From assembly GCA_029961685.1 (NCBI GenBank), contig JARWKL010000008.1, positions 31,807,619 through 31,871,618 on the forward strand: a DNA stretch of 64,000 bases. Reading direction: 5' to 3'. The DNA is from Aristolochia californica (Eukaryota > Streptophyta > Magnoliopsida > Piperales > Aristolochiaceae). Both the position numbers and the translations under genes were made by a program. Below are positions 24,515 through 35,782 of this stretch, in pieces (position 1 is the stretch's first letter; every line of letters starts with the position of its first letter). The notes below the pieces were generated by a model. It did not search any database and had not been told where the DNA came from. It worked only from the letters and a program-made list of their open reading frames with translations.

Positions 24515-24795
24515 TTAAATCTTCTACCGTAATATATGGAGTTGTAAAAAAGAGCTAGATATATATAGTATATAGGTAATATGAGTAAGATTATTCTAAA
24601 AAATTGTCTTAATATTTTATTAACTAGCCAAATAAACATAAAAGTACAGCGGCGTTGTGGCTTCCAGGAGCAACGCTTGGCTCCGAAGAGGCAGAGGCGT
24701 TTGTCAGGGCTTTGCCCTCACCCAGCAGTTTCCAGCCTAATATACCTTTATGTATAAACACAAAAAAAACCACCAAGCCACACAATCTATAAAAC

Positions 24796-24867
24796 TTAGC
24801 AGACAATAAAAGTAGTAAGGATTAAACAGATAAGAACAATACCTAAAGTTATAAAAAGCACAAGCAT
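24796..24867 (-). CDS. Viral micro-ORF a (left palindrome arm)
   Basis: 72 nt, one hydrophobic helix starting MLVLFITLGIVLIC. Same length and reading as the other copies. Confidence 0.55.
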   Translation of the reverse strand: MLVLFITLGIVLICLILTTFIVC

Positions 24868-25314
24868 GAAGATGATTACGGAAAATAAGTAAGAAGTGTA
24901 ATTCTCGAGGGGTTTATCTTTAGATCAAAATTGTTTAGATCTTTATGCTTACTCCTTCAGGTATGGGAAACCCAAGACACAGAGAGGTGTGCAATTTCCT
25001 AGCATTAAGCTTCTGCCACGGGTTCCAACATTTAGTCCCAAGAAAACAAAGCCCTGAAACCTCCTTGGGTATAAACGGGCAGAAACAAGGGACACATAGA
25101 CCGTGAAGCATCAAAGGAATACCGCAATGCTTTTACTCTGTGCTTGGGATTAACCCCGGGTTAGAGGAGGAAGGTACATATCTAAACAGACAGAAATCTA
25201 AAGCTTCCCCTTAGGGAAGTCCCGAAAACTAAACGAAAATGGCGGAGAGTAACACTTACTTTTTTAAAACAAGGGTGTTCGTGAGGAATGCTTAGGTTGA
25301 GAAGAAGAGGAATC

Positions 25315-25721
25315 TCATGGGTGAACAACAAAGGATGCTCTGAAAAACACTCTTTCAGTCATGTATTCTTTGATACTTATAGTTTCATCTTTTGTTGGCT
25401 CTAGAGGCATTTTTCCTATTCTGATGTTAGTTTCTTTGTCATAGTACAAATATTCTTCCTCTTGGATTATTCCATTTTTAATTAAGTCTTCTTCTAAATG
25501 AAGAAGTTCTCTTTCTGTTAATTTTAATTCTAGTTCATTAGGGTATATTATTTCATCTATCTTTGATTCTCCTTCTATATGGACTAAATCGTAATTTTTG
25601 TTAAAAATTGATTCTGTGTCCTTTGTATTCTTTTGTTCATAACTATTAAATCTAATATTTATATTACCTTTTGTATCTGTATACATAATACTTTCTTCAG
25701 GACTAATTATTTTTTCTTTTC
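25315..25721 (-). pseudogene. Viral movement-protein/capsid linker fused to leader (left arm)
   Basis: Minus strand reads the acidic linker of ORF1 (LTERELLHLEEDLIKNG, NIRIGKMPLEP) up to IKEYM, then jumps into leader sequence that normally encodes the cap-proximal short ORF (TERVFFRASF), ending 13 codons later. Confidence 0.8.
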
Positions 25722-25767
25722 TAATTATTTTAATTCTAGTTCTTTATGATGAACCTTAAATTCAGAG

Positions 25768-26171
25768 AAGAAAAAATAATTAGTCCTGAAGAAAGTATTA
25801 TGTATACAGATACAAAAGATAATATAAATATTAGATTTAATAGTTATGAACAAAAGAATACAGAGGACACAGAATCAATTTCTAGAGAAAATTACGATTT
25901 AGTTCACATAGAAGGAGAATCAGAGACAGATGAAATAAGATACCATAAAGAACTAGAATTAAAATTAATAGAAAGAGAACTTCTTCATTTAGAAGAAGAC
26001 TTAATTAAAAATGAAAAAATCCAAGGGGAAGAATATATGTACTATGACCAAGAAACTAACATCAGAATAGGAAAAATGCCTCTAGAGCCAACAAAAGATG
26101 AAACTATAAGTATCAAAGAATACATGAATGAAAGACTATTTTTCAAAGCATCCTTTGTTGTTCACCCATGA
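25768..26171 (+). pseudogene. Viral movement-protein/capsid linker fused to leader (right arm)
   Basis: Mirror copy of the left arm with the same IKEYM-to-leader joint. The frame is open over its whole length (to SFVVHP). Confidence 0.8.
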
Positions 26172-26619
26172 GTTCCCTCTTCTTCTCAACCTAAGCATTC
26201 CTCACGAGCACCCCTTTTTAAAAAAAGTAAGTGTTACTCTCTGCCATTTTTGTTTATTTTTCGGGACTTCCCTAAGGGGAAGCTTTAGATCTCTGTCTGT
26301 TTAGATATGTACCTTCCTCCTCTAACCCGGGGTTAATCCCAAGCACAGAGTAAAAGCATTGCGGTATTCCTCTGATGCTTCACGGTCCATGCGTCCCTTG
26401 ATTTTGCCCGTTTATGCCCAAGGAGGTTTCAGGGCTTTGTTTTTCTTGGGACTAAATGCTGGAGCCCGTGGCAGAAGCTTAATGCTAGGAAATTGCACAC
26501 CTCTCTGTGTCTTGGGTTTCCCATACCAGAAGGAGTAAGCATAAAGATGTAAATAGCTATGATCTAAAGATAAACCCCTCGGGAATTACACTTCTTACTT
26601 ATTTTCCGTAATCATCTCC

Positions 26620-26691
26620 ATGCTTGTGCTTTTTATAACTTTAGGTATTGTTCTTATCTGTTTAATCCTTACTGCTTTTATTGTTTGCTAA
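26620..26691 (+). CDS. Viral micro-ORF a (right palindrome arm)
   Basis: 72 nt, MLVLFITLGIVLIC start and TAFIVC end. Confidence 0.55.
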   Translation: MLVLFITLGIVLICLILTAFIVC

Positions 26692-26966
26692 GTTTTATAG
26701 ATTGTGTAGCTTGGTGTTTGTTTTTGTATTTATACATAAAGGTATATTAGACTAGAAACTGCTAGGTGAGGGCTAAGCCCTGACAAACGCCTCTGCCTCT
26801 TCAGAGCCAATCGTTGCTCCCGGAAGCCACAACGCCGCTGTACTTTTATGTTTATTTGGTTAGTTAATAAAATATTAAAACATTTTTTTAGAATAATCTT
26901 ACGCATATTACCTATATACTATATAGCTCTTTTTTACAACTCCATATATTACGGTAGAAGATTTAA

Positions 26967-27119
26967 AATATAGGAACTTATACTAGTATCCTATTTTTAT
27001 TTATATTAGTGGTTGAAGTATTTAATTACTTTGTTTTCCTGCCAGAATAATTAGAAAACCTTTTAGTTTCTTATATATTTTTAATTACTAATATTATAGG
27101 TAGAATATTAGATACATGA
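26967..27119 (+). pseudogene. Viral membrane ORF b (right arm), interrupted
   Basis: Same 153-nt span as the other copies, but CAA is changed to TAA in the PEQ loop. Ends with the ATGA overlap. Confidence 0.5.
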
Positions 27120-27214
27120 TCTTTGTTTTTATAGCATTAACAATAGTTATTTGTAATCTTTTCATAATTAGTATTATCTGTCTTACACTATCCTTTATTC
27201 CTACAGAAGAGTAG
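27116..27214 (+). pseudogene. Viral membrane ORF c (right arm), shortened
   Basis: Hydrophobic start as in the left arm (MIFVFIALTIVIC). An indel after about 28 codons ends it early; the ETPxxIFIPRRQ text continues in another frame. Confidence 0.5.
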
Positions 27215-27320
27215 TAGAAACCCCTTGGCAAATATTTATACCTAGAAGGCAAGTAATAAGAAGATCTCCTAATAATTCACCTTTAAATACTCTAGACTAG
27301 ATTAAATTAAATTAGTTCCC

Positions 27321-27664
27321 CCTTTAAATTGGTATCAGAATCAACATCTTGTCCCTGTAAAGTTCCAGGAAGCTGTAAACAACCCAATAATTCTACAATT
27401 CTTGCTCTTGAACAACAGATAGACAACTCCATAGTCAAATTAGATAATAAATTGTTATGCTACAAAGAAATAGATGAAGCCCTAACAGAAGTTCCTATCC
27501 AACACTCCCAGACTTTGCCTGAAGCAGTAGTACATACAAGCTTAGTTCAAGTTTCCGTCCAAATAGAACCTTACATCCAACCATTAGATGTCTTTAGATT
27601 CTGATTATCTAATCATTGAAATAGATGGTAGTAATCTCGGATGAGGTGGAGTTCTTATAGCCAA

Positions 27665-27667
<3 letters not shown>
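27321..27667 (+). pseudogene. Viral protease-RT linker and RNase H scraps
   Basis: Begins with a primer-site stub (TTGGTATCAGAA), jumps into the ORF1 linker (SCPCKVPGSCKQPNN, IDNSIVKLDNKLLCY) and at about 27590 into RNase H (LDSDYLIIEIDGS). Three viral pieces are joined without filler. Confidence 0.75.
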
Positions 27668-27705
<38 letters not shown>

Positions 27706-27790
27706 GAGAAAAAGCAAAAATCTTTTCCACAACTAGTGGACATTTGGCCTGTATGTTGACAAAAGATTGTCACTATCACTCTTTTTATAG
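27668..27790 (+). repeat. (CT)n tract plus conserved hairpin motif
   Basis: (CT)n at 27668-27702, then the TCCACAACTAGTGGA motif and GTATGTTGACAAAAGATTGTCACTATCAC. It matches 46200-46315, where the same sequence leads into an LTR-like repeat. It borders the genome-length unit on its left. Confidence 0.85.
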
Positions 27791-30075
27791 AAAATTGTGA
27801 AGCAGAAATTAGCCTCCTAAAACACCGATTAGATACAATAGAAAAAGATTCCTATGATGGGATTACTATAGGTTTAGAAGACCCAGAAACTTCTTATGTC
27901 TGTAATCAAGACAAATCCTTTTCTAGTATCCTTGTTCGAGCCAAAATCATTTTTCCTAATAAACACTCTTTAATTTTAGATGCCCTAGTAGACTCTGGAT
28001 GTACTAATTGCATTATCCACAGACGCTTAGTCCCTCCTCAGTTCCTAAAGAAGACTACTAAACAAGTATTTAGTCAACAAGTAGATGGTACTTATAACCC
28101 ATATACTAATTTTGACGAAGGCAAGATCCAATTCTATATCAACTGTTCTACCTTTTCTGGATGTTATCCGTTGCCCTTAACATGGGTTAGAGACCTTAAA
28201 ATTAAAGTAGACTTCATCCTAGGCCTTAATTTCATTTTACATAATAATGGCTCCCTTACCATTTCCCGAAATTATCTTCAATTTCATAAGAATTCTAGTA
28301 CTATTCCTGTCTAAACCACCTATTCTCCTACTCTCACCTCTTCAGCGGAGCGTGGTGGTCCCCTAGAAGCAAAAGACAAAGAAACCACTAGTTGTCAATG
28401 TCCGGTTCCCGGTAGCTGCAAACAAATACATCATCCTACAATCCTAGCCTTAGAAAAACAAATAGAAACCAATATTGTTAAATAGATAATAAGTTATTAT
28501 GTTATGAAGAAATAGATGAAGCTTTAACGGAAATTCCTATACACCACTCCCAGACTTTTCCTGAAGCAGTAACACATACAGGCTTAGTTCAAGTTTTCGT
28601 CCAACCAGAACCTTATATCCAACCATTACCAAGTCCCCATGATTATCCAGAAGAAGTAATGGGAGAAAATGAAGACTTTGATGATTGGATAGAAAGAATG
28701 ATAGATTTAGACTATACCTTTTTAGATACTGAAAAACTTTATTTAGAAATAATTAATGTTCAACGTAAAGATAAACAACACTTACAACAAATTATAGACA
28801 AATTAGACCAACCAGAATATTTTGGAGAAAATCCCTTAAAATACTGGGATAATAATCACATACAGTGCAGGTTAGAATTATTAAATCCTAATTACATAGT
28901 GAAAACAACCAACATAGAAGCTAAAAATTTAGACAAAGAAGACTTTAAACTTCATATCACAGAATTATTAAATTTAGGAATTATTAGAAAATCCATAAGC
29001 CCCATAGATCTGCAGCCTTTATAGTTAGAAAACATAGCAAACAGAAAAGGGGAAAATCTAGAATGGTTATTAATTACAAAAGACTAAATGATAATACAGT
29101 TATAGATAGTTATAACATACCAGATAAGTCTCCGCTAATTAATAGGATTCAAGATAAAAGGATATTTAGTAAGTTTGATTGCAAATCAGAATTTTGGCAG
29201 GTAAAAATGCATCCAGATAGTATAGAATGGACAACATTCACATGTCCGGAAGGACATTTTGAATGGTTAGTAATGCCTTTTGGGTTAAAAAATGCAACCG
29301 CTATTTTTCAGAGAAAATGGATAATATATTCAAGAAATATGATACATTTGTACTAGTATACATAGATGACATCTTAGTGTTTAGCAAAACCGTTGAAGAA
29401 CATATAGGTCACTTACAATTAGTATTAGCCACCTTTATGCAAGAAGGAATCATTATTAGTAAAACAAAAATTGAACTATTTAAAGAATACATAAAATTCT
29501 TAGGAGTAAATATAGGACAAGGTCAGATAGAACTACAAGATCATATTTCTAAGAAAATATTAGAAATGCCAGATGATTTATCAGATACAAAACAACTCCA
29601 AAGATTTTTAGGGTTGGTCAATTATGCCAGACCTTTTATTAAAGACATAGGAAAAATTATTGGCCCTCTATATGGAAAAACTTCTCCAACTGGCCAAAAA
29701 TTCTTTAACCAATGAAGATAAGAATTTGGTTAAAAAAGTTAAAGAAAAAATTTAAACATTATCAAAATGACAAATGCCCTTAGTTTCTGATTATCTAATC
29801 ATTGAAACAAATGGGAGTAATCTAGGATGGGGTGGAGTTCTTATAGCCAAACCCCACAAATATAGTGAGAAAGAACAAGAAAAAAATTATAGTTATGCTA
29901 GTGGAAAATTTAAAGAAAAAGGAAACATGAGTAGCATAGATTCTGAGATTCTAGCAGTAATTTATTCCCTAGAATCTTTTAGACTGTTTATTATTAATAA
30001 ACAAAAAATTACTTTATGAACAGAATGTGAGGCTATAGTAAAATATTTCCAAAGAAGCAAAGAAAATAATTGAAC
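27791..30075 (+). pseudogene. Viral ORF1 3' part: protease, RT, RNase H (unit D)
   Basis: Aspartic protease with the DSG active site (ALVDSGCTNC near 27980-28010), a linker with CQCPVPGSCKQ near 28400, the acidic pre-RT region (28659-29024), RT fingers (29063-29330), the palm with YIDD (near 29360) and RNase H (29774-30060). Several frameshifts and stops, for example after ISP near 29000 and at the FQRK motif near 29320. The RNase H C-terminus is lost in a deletion with AAT at both borders, ending at the ORF1 stop. Confidence 0.9.
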
Positions 30076-30077
30076 AG

Positions 30078-31119
30078 ATGGATTTTCCAGACCACGGCTC
30101 TTTCAGACCAACGTCATCCAGATGCAATAATTATGGACAAGAATTTCTTAGTTTAGGTAATCAGAAATTAGTAGTTTTTCCAAAATCTAATATTACTTTT
30201 AAGACTTTACCTAGCATTTTAGCTACAAAAGAAGAACAATGTTTATTAGATAACTTATGGCTTTCTTACCAAAGAATTCCCAAAGATCAAAAATACTTTT
30301 TAGCCAGTATTAACGGACTTTCAGAATATTTTTCACAGAAAAAAAAGTTTTAATTTTTATGTAGTTTTCCAAGGTCACACTCCAGGAGTTTTTCATTCCT
30401 GGACAGAAGTTGTCGAAAGTATTCAGAATTTCAACAGACCTATTTACAAAGGCTTTAATAATCTTCAAGAAGCACTAGAGGCAGCCAAGTTAACTATTGG
30501 CATCAATTATTACATGGCTCCTTCTTTGAGACATATGAGAGAAGACCAAGTATCCTATGGTGTTGCCAATGATAATAAAAGAATTATATTTTGTGACCAT
30601 TGTGATACTCTAGCCAAGACCATTCAAAGACTCAATGAAAAAAGAAGACTGCTCGAAGAAAAGAATGACTTTCAAAAAGAATATATTAAGACTTTGGAAG
30701 AAGAAAATAGAAGGCTCAAAGCCAAGACCACAGGTACTATGTGTACCTAGATCCCTACTAGTGAAGGGTTTTCACTAGCTAGTTCGGCTCAAACGGTAGC
30801 CGGTAAAGACAAATCAAGTCCGTTGATGGCTGGACATTTGCCAAAAATGTCAAATGAAAAGAAAAAAGACAAACGGCAGGAAGACAGTAAAGAAAAACCA
30901 TACACAGACCCAGAAGAAATCAAGAAGATGATGCAAGATTATTTTCAGGCATATCTGAAAGAACAAGGTTATGAGAAGAATAATTCAGACACTTCCAGTA
31001 AAACCGGCTCCATTGGAACTGATACTCAGACTCTCCAATGTTATTCCAAAGAAGAAGACGAAGACTTTGATTATGACTCAGAGGCCATCCATAATTTAAT
31101 AACACTTGATGGCAAATAG
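30078..31119 (+). pseudogene. Viral ORF2: viroplasmin-like domain and coiled coil (unit D)
   Basis: ATG at 30078 (MDFPDHGS) just after the ORF1 stop. An N-terminal region with CLLDNLWLSYQRIPKDQKYF is followed, after a 1-nt slip in an A-run at 30341-30348, by a Cauli_VI/RNase H1-N type motif (FYVVFQGHTPGVFHSW, YKGFNNLQEALEAAK; about 30355-30500). Then comes a CDHCDTL Cys/His element, a coiled coil near 30615-30720 (LNEKRRLLEEKN, LEEENRRLKAK) and an acidic C-terminus. A TAG at 30748-30750 breaks it again. By family, such domains occur in the viroplasmin/translational transactivator of caulimoviruses; activity here is inferred only. Confidence 0.82.
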
Positions 31120-31517
31120 ATAAAGCAGTAAGACTGTGCTATAAAAAAGAGACAGGATAGAAAAGACTAAAAAGAAAAACTTAGAAAAGAGACAAGATAA
31201 TAAAAAAAAAAACACAAAAGATTATTCAAAAGACCACTAAGCACACGGTATCCAAAAGCAGTTTTTCCAGTACCCGGTTTCGGCACACAGGTTTCCAGAA
31301 GCAGTTTCTCCAGCACCCAGTTTTGGCACACAATTTTCAAGACAACACATGGTTTTTCAAGATAATAACTTGTACTTTTTGACTTTTTGTACCTCTTTTG
31401 TAAAGATTATTTTTTAAACCGCACACTTGGAAAGCATCATGAGACACATCACTGACGATGGGGCCCAATGAGCACTCACGTGATTCTCATTGTCTCCCAA
31501 TGTCAGCAGCTCTTGGC

Positions 31518-31525
31518 TATAAATA
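31518..31525 (+). promoter_or_regulatory. Viral TATA box (unit D)
   Basis: TATAAATA in the context TTGGCTATAAATAGCC, about 400 nt after ORF2, with the conserved AATGAAAGAGTGT start of the leader about 25 nt downstream. Likely promoter of the pregenomic RNA. Confidence 0.8.
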
Positions 31526-32040
31526 GCCTTGTGTACTTTTAACCATATGAATGAAAGAGTGTCTTTCAGAGCATCCTTCGTCTTCCACCCATGAGTTCCA
31601 TCTTCTTCCAACCTAAGCGTTCCTCACTAACACCCCTGTTTTAAACAATAAGTGATACTCTTCGCCATTTTTGTTTAGTTTTCAGGACTTCCCGATGGGG
31701 AAACTTTAGATCTATGTCTGTTTAGATCTGTACCTTCCTCCTCTAACCCGGGGTTAATCCCAAGCCCAGAGTAAAAGCATTGTGGTATTCCTCTGATGCT
31801 TCACGGTCCATGCGTCCCTTGTTTCTACCCGTTTATACCCAAGGAGGTTTCAGGGCTTTATTTTTCTTGGGACTAAATGCTGGAGCTCGTGGCAGAAGCT
31901 TAATGCTAGGAAACTGCACACCTCATTGTGTCTTGGGTTCCCCATGCCTGAAGGAGTAAGCATAAAGATCTAAACAGCTTTGATCTAAAGTCAAACCCCT
32001 AGGGAATTACATTACTTACTTATTTTCCAAAATCCTCTCC

Positions 32041-32112
32041 ATGCTTGTGCTCTTTATAAGTTTAGGTATTGCTCTTATCTGTTTAATACTTACCGCTTTT
32101 ATTGTTTGCTAA
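32041..32112 (+). CDS. Viral micro-ORF a (unit D)
   Basis: 72 nt, hydrophobic helix (MLVLFISLGIALIC, ending TAFIVC). Intact. Confidence 0.6.
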   Translation: MLVLFISLGIALICLILTAFIVC

Positions 32113-32392
32113 GTTTTATAGATTGTGTGCTTGTGTTTGTTTTTTGTGCTTATACATAAAGGTATATTAGGCTGGAAAATGTTGGGTGAGGGCTAAGCCC
32201 TGACAAACGCTTCTGCCTCTTTGGAGCCAAGCGTTGCTCCCGGAAGTCACAACGCCGCCGTACTTTTATGTTTATTTGGCTTGTTAATAAAATATTAAGA
32301 CAATTTTTTAGGATAGTATTACGCATACTACCTATACACTACCTATATCTAGCTCTGTTTTACAATTCCATATATTACGGTAGAAGATTTAA

Positions 32393-32545
32393 AATATAGG
32401 ACCTTATACTAGCATCCTGTTTTTATTTATATTAGTTGTGGAGTTATTTAACTATTTTGTTTTCTTACTAGAACATCTAGAAAACCTCTTAGTCTCCTAT
32501 ATATTTTTAATTGCTAATATTATAGGAAGAATCCTGGATACATGA
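32393..32545 (+). CDS. Viral membrane ORF b (unit D)
   Basis: 153-nt open frame, no ATG, CTG at codon 9, two hydrophobic stretches, ends TGA overlapping the next ATG. Intact. Confidence 0.5.
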   Translation, partial: NIGPYTSILFLFILVVELFNYFVFLLEHLENLLVSYIFLIANIIGRILDT

Positions 32546-32658
32546 TCTTTGTTTTTATAGCATTAACAATAGTTATTTGTAACTTTTTCATATTTAGTAT
32601 TATCTGTTTCACTTTATCCCTCTATTCCTGTAGGAGAATAGTAGAAACCCCTAGGTAA
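32542..32658 (+). pseudogene. Viral membrane ORF c (unit D), shortened
   Basis: Hydrophobic segment and RRIVETPR as in V1. A CAA-to-TAA change ends it at 38 codons, and the tail reads on in frame behind the stop. Confidence 0.55.
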
Positions 32659-32750
32659 GTTTTTATTCCCAGAAGGCAAGTAATAAGAAGATCTCCTAAT
32701 AATTCTCCTTTAAATACTCAAGACTAAATTAAATTAGTACCCCCTAAATT

Positions 32751-32763
32751 TGGTATCAGAGCC
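32751..32763 (+). promoter_or_regulatory. tRNA-Met primer-binding site (unit D)
   Basis: TGGTATCAGAGCC, complementary to the 3' end of initiator tRNA-Met. Confidence 0.92.
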
Positions 32764-32767
32764 TTAA

Positions 32768-33154
32768 GACCTGGAACCTTTTAAAAAACTAGATTATTTA
32801 GACATAAGAATTCCATCAAGATTTGATATAAAATACATAGGACCTAATTGTCTGAGGTGTCATTTTAATAGTGAAGAACACATATTACACGAAAATAATT
32901 CACAATTAAATACTATCGTAAGTTTAGGCAATAATCTACAAAGTAAAGTAACAAAAATAGAATTTACTTTGAACAAACTACAAGACGAATTAAGAACCTT
33001 AAGAGTAAAAACAAAAAAAATCTCTGAAAATTTAGATTATCTAAAAACTAGTAAAGGATCGCAACAAAATATTGATAAAGAGATAAATTTAACAACTTAG
33101 AAATTAAAAGCTGTCAAAATAGAACCTAGAACTTCATCATCAACAAAACCATGA
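32768..33154 (+). pseudogene. Viral ORF d: coiled-coil protein without AUG (unit D)
   Basis: 129-codon frame that opens directly after the primer site (TAA GAC CTG). It has a Cys-His motif (GPNCLRCHFN), then a heptad-like region (SLGNNLQSKVTKIEF, NLDYLKTSKGSQQNIDKEI) and ends TGA overlapping the ORF1 ATG (ATGA). One TAG interrupts it near 33100. No ATG is available at the 5' end; the CTG is the likeliest start. Position and size recall the small ORFs before the polyprotein in badnaviruses and tungroviruses, but I see no clear sequence match. Confidence 0.55.
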
Positions 33155-35702
33155 CACTTTCACAGCGAGGTGAAGGATTTACCTCGGAAAAAGGAAGTTC
33201 TTCTAAAAATCTTAATATAATAGATAGAAAACAGGAAGAAGAAGTGTAGACCAAAGAGATATTCCGTTAGACGAAATAATCGACATAGACCAAGATATTA
33301 CTATATTTAGTAATAATCAATTAAATCTCCTTAATCCTAGACAGTTATATAGAACAGGACCTTTGAATTTTAATACTGGATTATTCAGACACTATAGGGA
33401 AATTCAAGTTAGTTGTGTAGGACATGATTCCGTCAACATAAACTTAATAGCAGAACAAGCTTTCAAAGAAATTAAGAAATTATATACTTTAATTCATTTA
33501 GGTTTAATTGCCATAGGGGTAAAAGGATTAGGACGAAAACATCTGGGAACCAAAACTTTGCTCAGCATCTATGATGATAGATGGGCCGATCCTAAAAAAC
33601 CTATGTTAGGAATCACCGAAGTAGATATGAATCAGAATGGAGGAATATTTTATTGCTCCCCTGATTTCCTCATAGGACTACAAGATTTCAGAAAATATAT
33701 TAAATTTGGTATTCATACAAAAGGATATGAATCCTTTGTAGGAAACAATCTTTTATTATGTATTGGATTTTTAGGAAGATGTACTAGCTCCAGTACTACT
33801 AGGTTTAAAGTTAAAATAGATGATGTAGTTAATTTAATAGGTAACAAGGGAATTAAATTAATTAAGCCTATAAAATATTCCCCAAATATCTTAGCAGGAT
33901 TAGAATGGAACCTTAAATTCAGAGATGAAAAAATAATTAGTCCTGAAGAAATTATTATGTATACAGATAGAAAAGGTAATATAAATATTAGATTTAATAG
34001 TTATGAACAAAAGAATACAGAGGACACATAATCAATTTCTAGCGAAAATTACGATTTAGTTCACATAGAAGGAGAATCAGAGACAGATGAAATAATATAC
34101 CCTAAAGAGCTACAATTAAAATTAACAGAAAAAGAACTTTTTCATTTAGAAAAAGACTTAATTAAAAATGGAAAAATCCAAGAGGAAGAATATCTGTACT
34201 ATGACCAAGAAACTAACATCAGAATAGGAAAAATGCCTCTAGAACCAACAAAAGATGAAGAAACTATAAGTATCGAAGAATAGATGGATGAAGAAAGCTC
34301 TAATACTATTCCCCGAAATAGTTATACCACTTATCCACGAACTCCTCCTAGGGAAGTATATTATTCTGGTAATATGCCAAGGATTCCTTATAGTGACCCA
34401 GTAACTTTTGATCACAAGATACGTCCCAAAGGAAAAAGAAAAGAAATAGAAAGACCTATAAAGTTTCAAGAAATGGGCGAAGGAAATTTTTTTAATCTTT
34501 CAGCCCTTGATCCCCAAGAATGGACAACAGTATTAGACTTTTGGAAAAATCAGGTAGTGTCAGACTATATTCAGAACTTTCAGTCTCAAGATGTAGAAGA
34601 AATGTGCAGATACTTAGAGACATTTTTAGGAGAAAGTGTAAAAACTTTATGGGAAAGTTATAAAAGAGGGAATCCAGAAGAATTTGGCCATCTAATGAGC
34701 CTAGGATCAAATCCCTATAATTTTGTTAATAAAGTCTATCAATTAGTAACAGGAGATGACCCTAATCTAGGATTTGTAACATTACAAAAAGATGCAGTAG
34801 TTTATTTAGAGCAACTTAGTTTACATAATTATAAATATGTTAAGAAATTTCTCTAAGATTACTTTTATTATACCTGTATTTCAGGAAATGCTTTCAACAA
34901 AAACTTAGGCACAAAGTTATTTAGGAAATTACCAGGAGCTCTAGGAAAAGAAAGATATGATAAATGGCAAAACGTAGAAACAACAAATCCTACAGGAGTG
35001 TATTCAATAGGACAAAGAACCAAGTTTATTATGACTATCCTTCAAGAAAAATGTATAGACATTCAAATACAAAGACAACTTAAAGGAGATGATTATGGGT
35101 TCTGTAAGCAGATATATACTACCCAAGCTTATGTATGGTCTAAAAGACTCAGGAAAGAAACTAAGAAAACATAAAAAATACTTCAAGAAAGGATACTTTA
35201 TCCGTAGATCCAAAAGTAGGAAACTATATTTAAACAAAGATAGACATGTTAGAAGATTTAACCCAAAAAGAACCTATAAGAATAAACTTTCTTGCTATAT
35301 TTGCGGCCAAATAGAACACTTAGCCAACACCTGTCCCAAAAGACAAAACATTAACTCTAAGAGATCCACCCTTGTAGAAAATGTCCAACAAGATCTCATA
35401 GAAGTAGATGAATACATGTCAGATACGGAATCTATTTATAGCATCGTAAGTATCCAAAATGCACCTTTAGATTCTTCAGATTCAGATGAAGATTTAGTCA
35501 TAAGCCTAGAAGAAAACCTTGACCTTATGGACACTACTTCAAAATGTGTACATACGTGGTCATGGAATACAGGGTTAGATAGTAATCCTTTTTTTAAGTG
35601 TGCTTGGTATCCTAGCAAAAAACAAAGAGCTAAATGCAATCAGTGTTCCCTAGAAGCTTGCATCCCTTGTCTAAAAGCCCTAGGTATAGAACCTGCAGAC
35701 CA

Positions 35703-35704
<2 letters not shown>
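33151..35704 (+). pseudogene. Viral ORF1 5' part: movement protein and capsid (unit D)
   Basis: Starts MTLSQRGEGF. The movement-protein domain (33363-33950) has WADPKKPMLGITEVDMNQN and SFVGNNLLLCIGFLGRC. An acidic linker follows, then the capsid core (34284-34990: EWTTVLDFWKNQVVSDYI, GDDPNLGFVTLQKD). A basic stretch leads to the CCHC finger CYICGQIEHLANTC (about 35293-35334) and a second Cys cluster CX11CX2CX4CX2C (about 35597-35672). Frame breaks near 33230 (deletion), 34029 (premature TAA), 34265 and 34854. It ends in (CT)n. Confidence 0.9.

Positions 35705-35779
<75 letters not shown>
35705..35779. repeat. (CT)n then (TA)n at a viral junction
   Basis: (CT)n 35705-35748 followed directly by (AT)n to 35779. 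It joins the capsid end of unit D to an inverted movement-protein fragment. Confidence 0.95.

Positions 35780-35782
<3 letters not shown>

Larger units (their letters stand above)
24155..27320. repeat. Giant viral palindrome, arms about 1.55 kb
   Basis: Left arm 24155-25721 is the reverse complement of right arm 25768-27320, separated by about 46 bp. Each arm holds, outward from the centre: the end of the movement-protein/start of capsid region, an abrupt joint to the leader, micro-ORF a, ORF b and ORF c. Arms differ by scattered substitutions, so this is not a simple assembly fold-back. Confidence 0.88.
31526..32750 (+). promoter_or_regulatory. Viral leader (unit D)
   Basis: About 1.2 kb between TATA box and primer site. 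It includes a GC-rich block with potential hairpins (TGAGGGCTAAGCCCTGA near 32187) and carries ORFs a, b and c. Confidence 0.75.
27791..35704 (+). mobile_element. Genome-length viral unit, circularly permuted (unit D)
   Basis: Runs from the capsid/protease junction through protease, RT, RNase H, ORF2, promoter, leader ORFs a-c, primer site, ORF d, movement protein and capsid, and stops about 50 bp short of where it started, judged against unit E (equivalent points 42619 and 42566). That is one full circle of about 8 kb opened in ORF1. One internal deletion of about 150 bp removes the RNase H end. (CT)n tracts border both sides. Confidence 0.85.

Noticed and set aside
24155..27320. Long inverted repeat as a foldback transposon
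   Set aside because: The arms are viral ORF1 and leader sequence with no target duplication or transposon termini.
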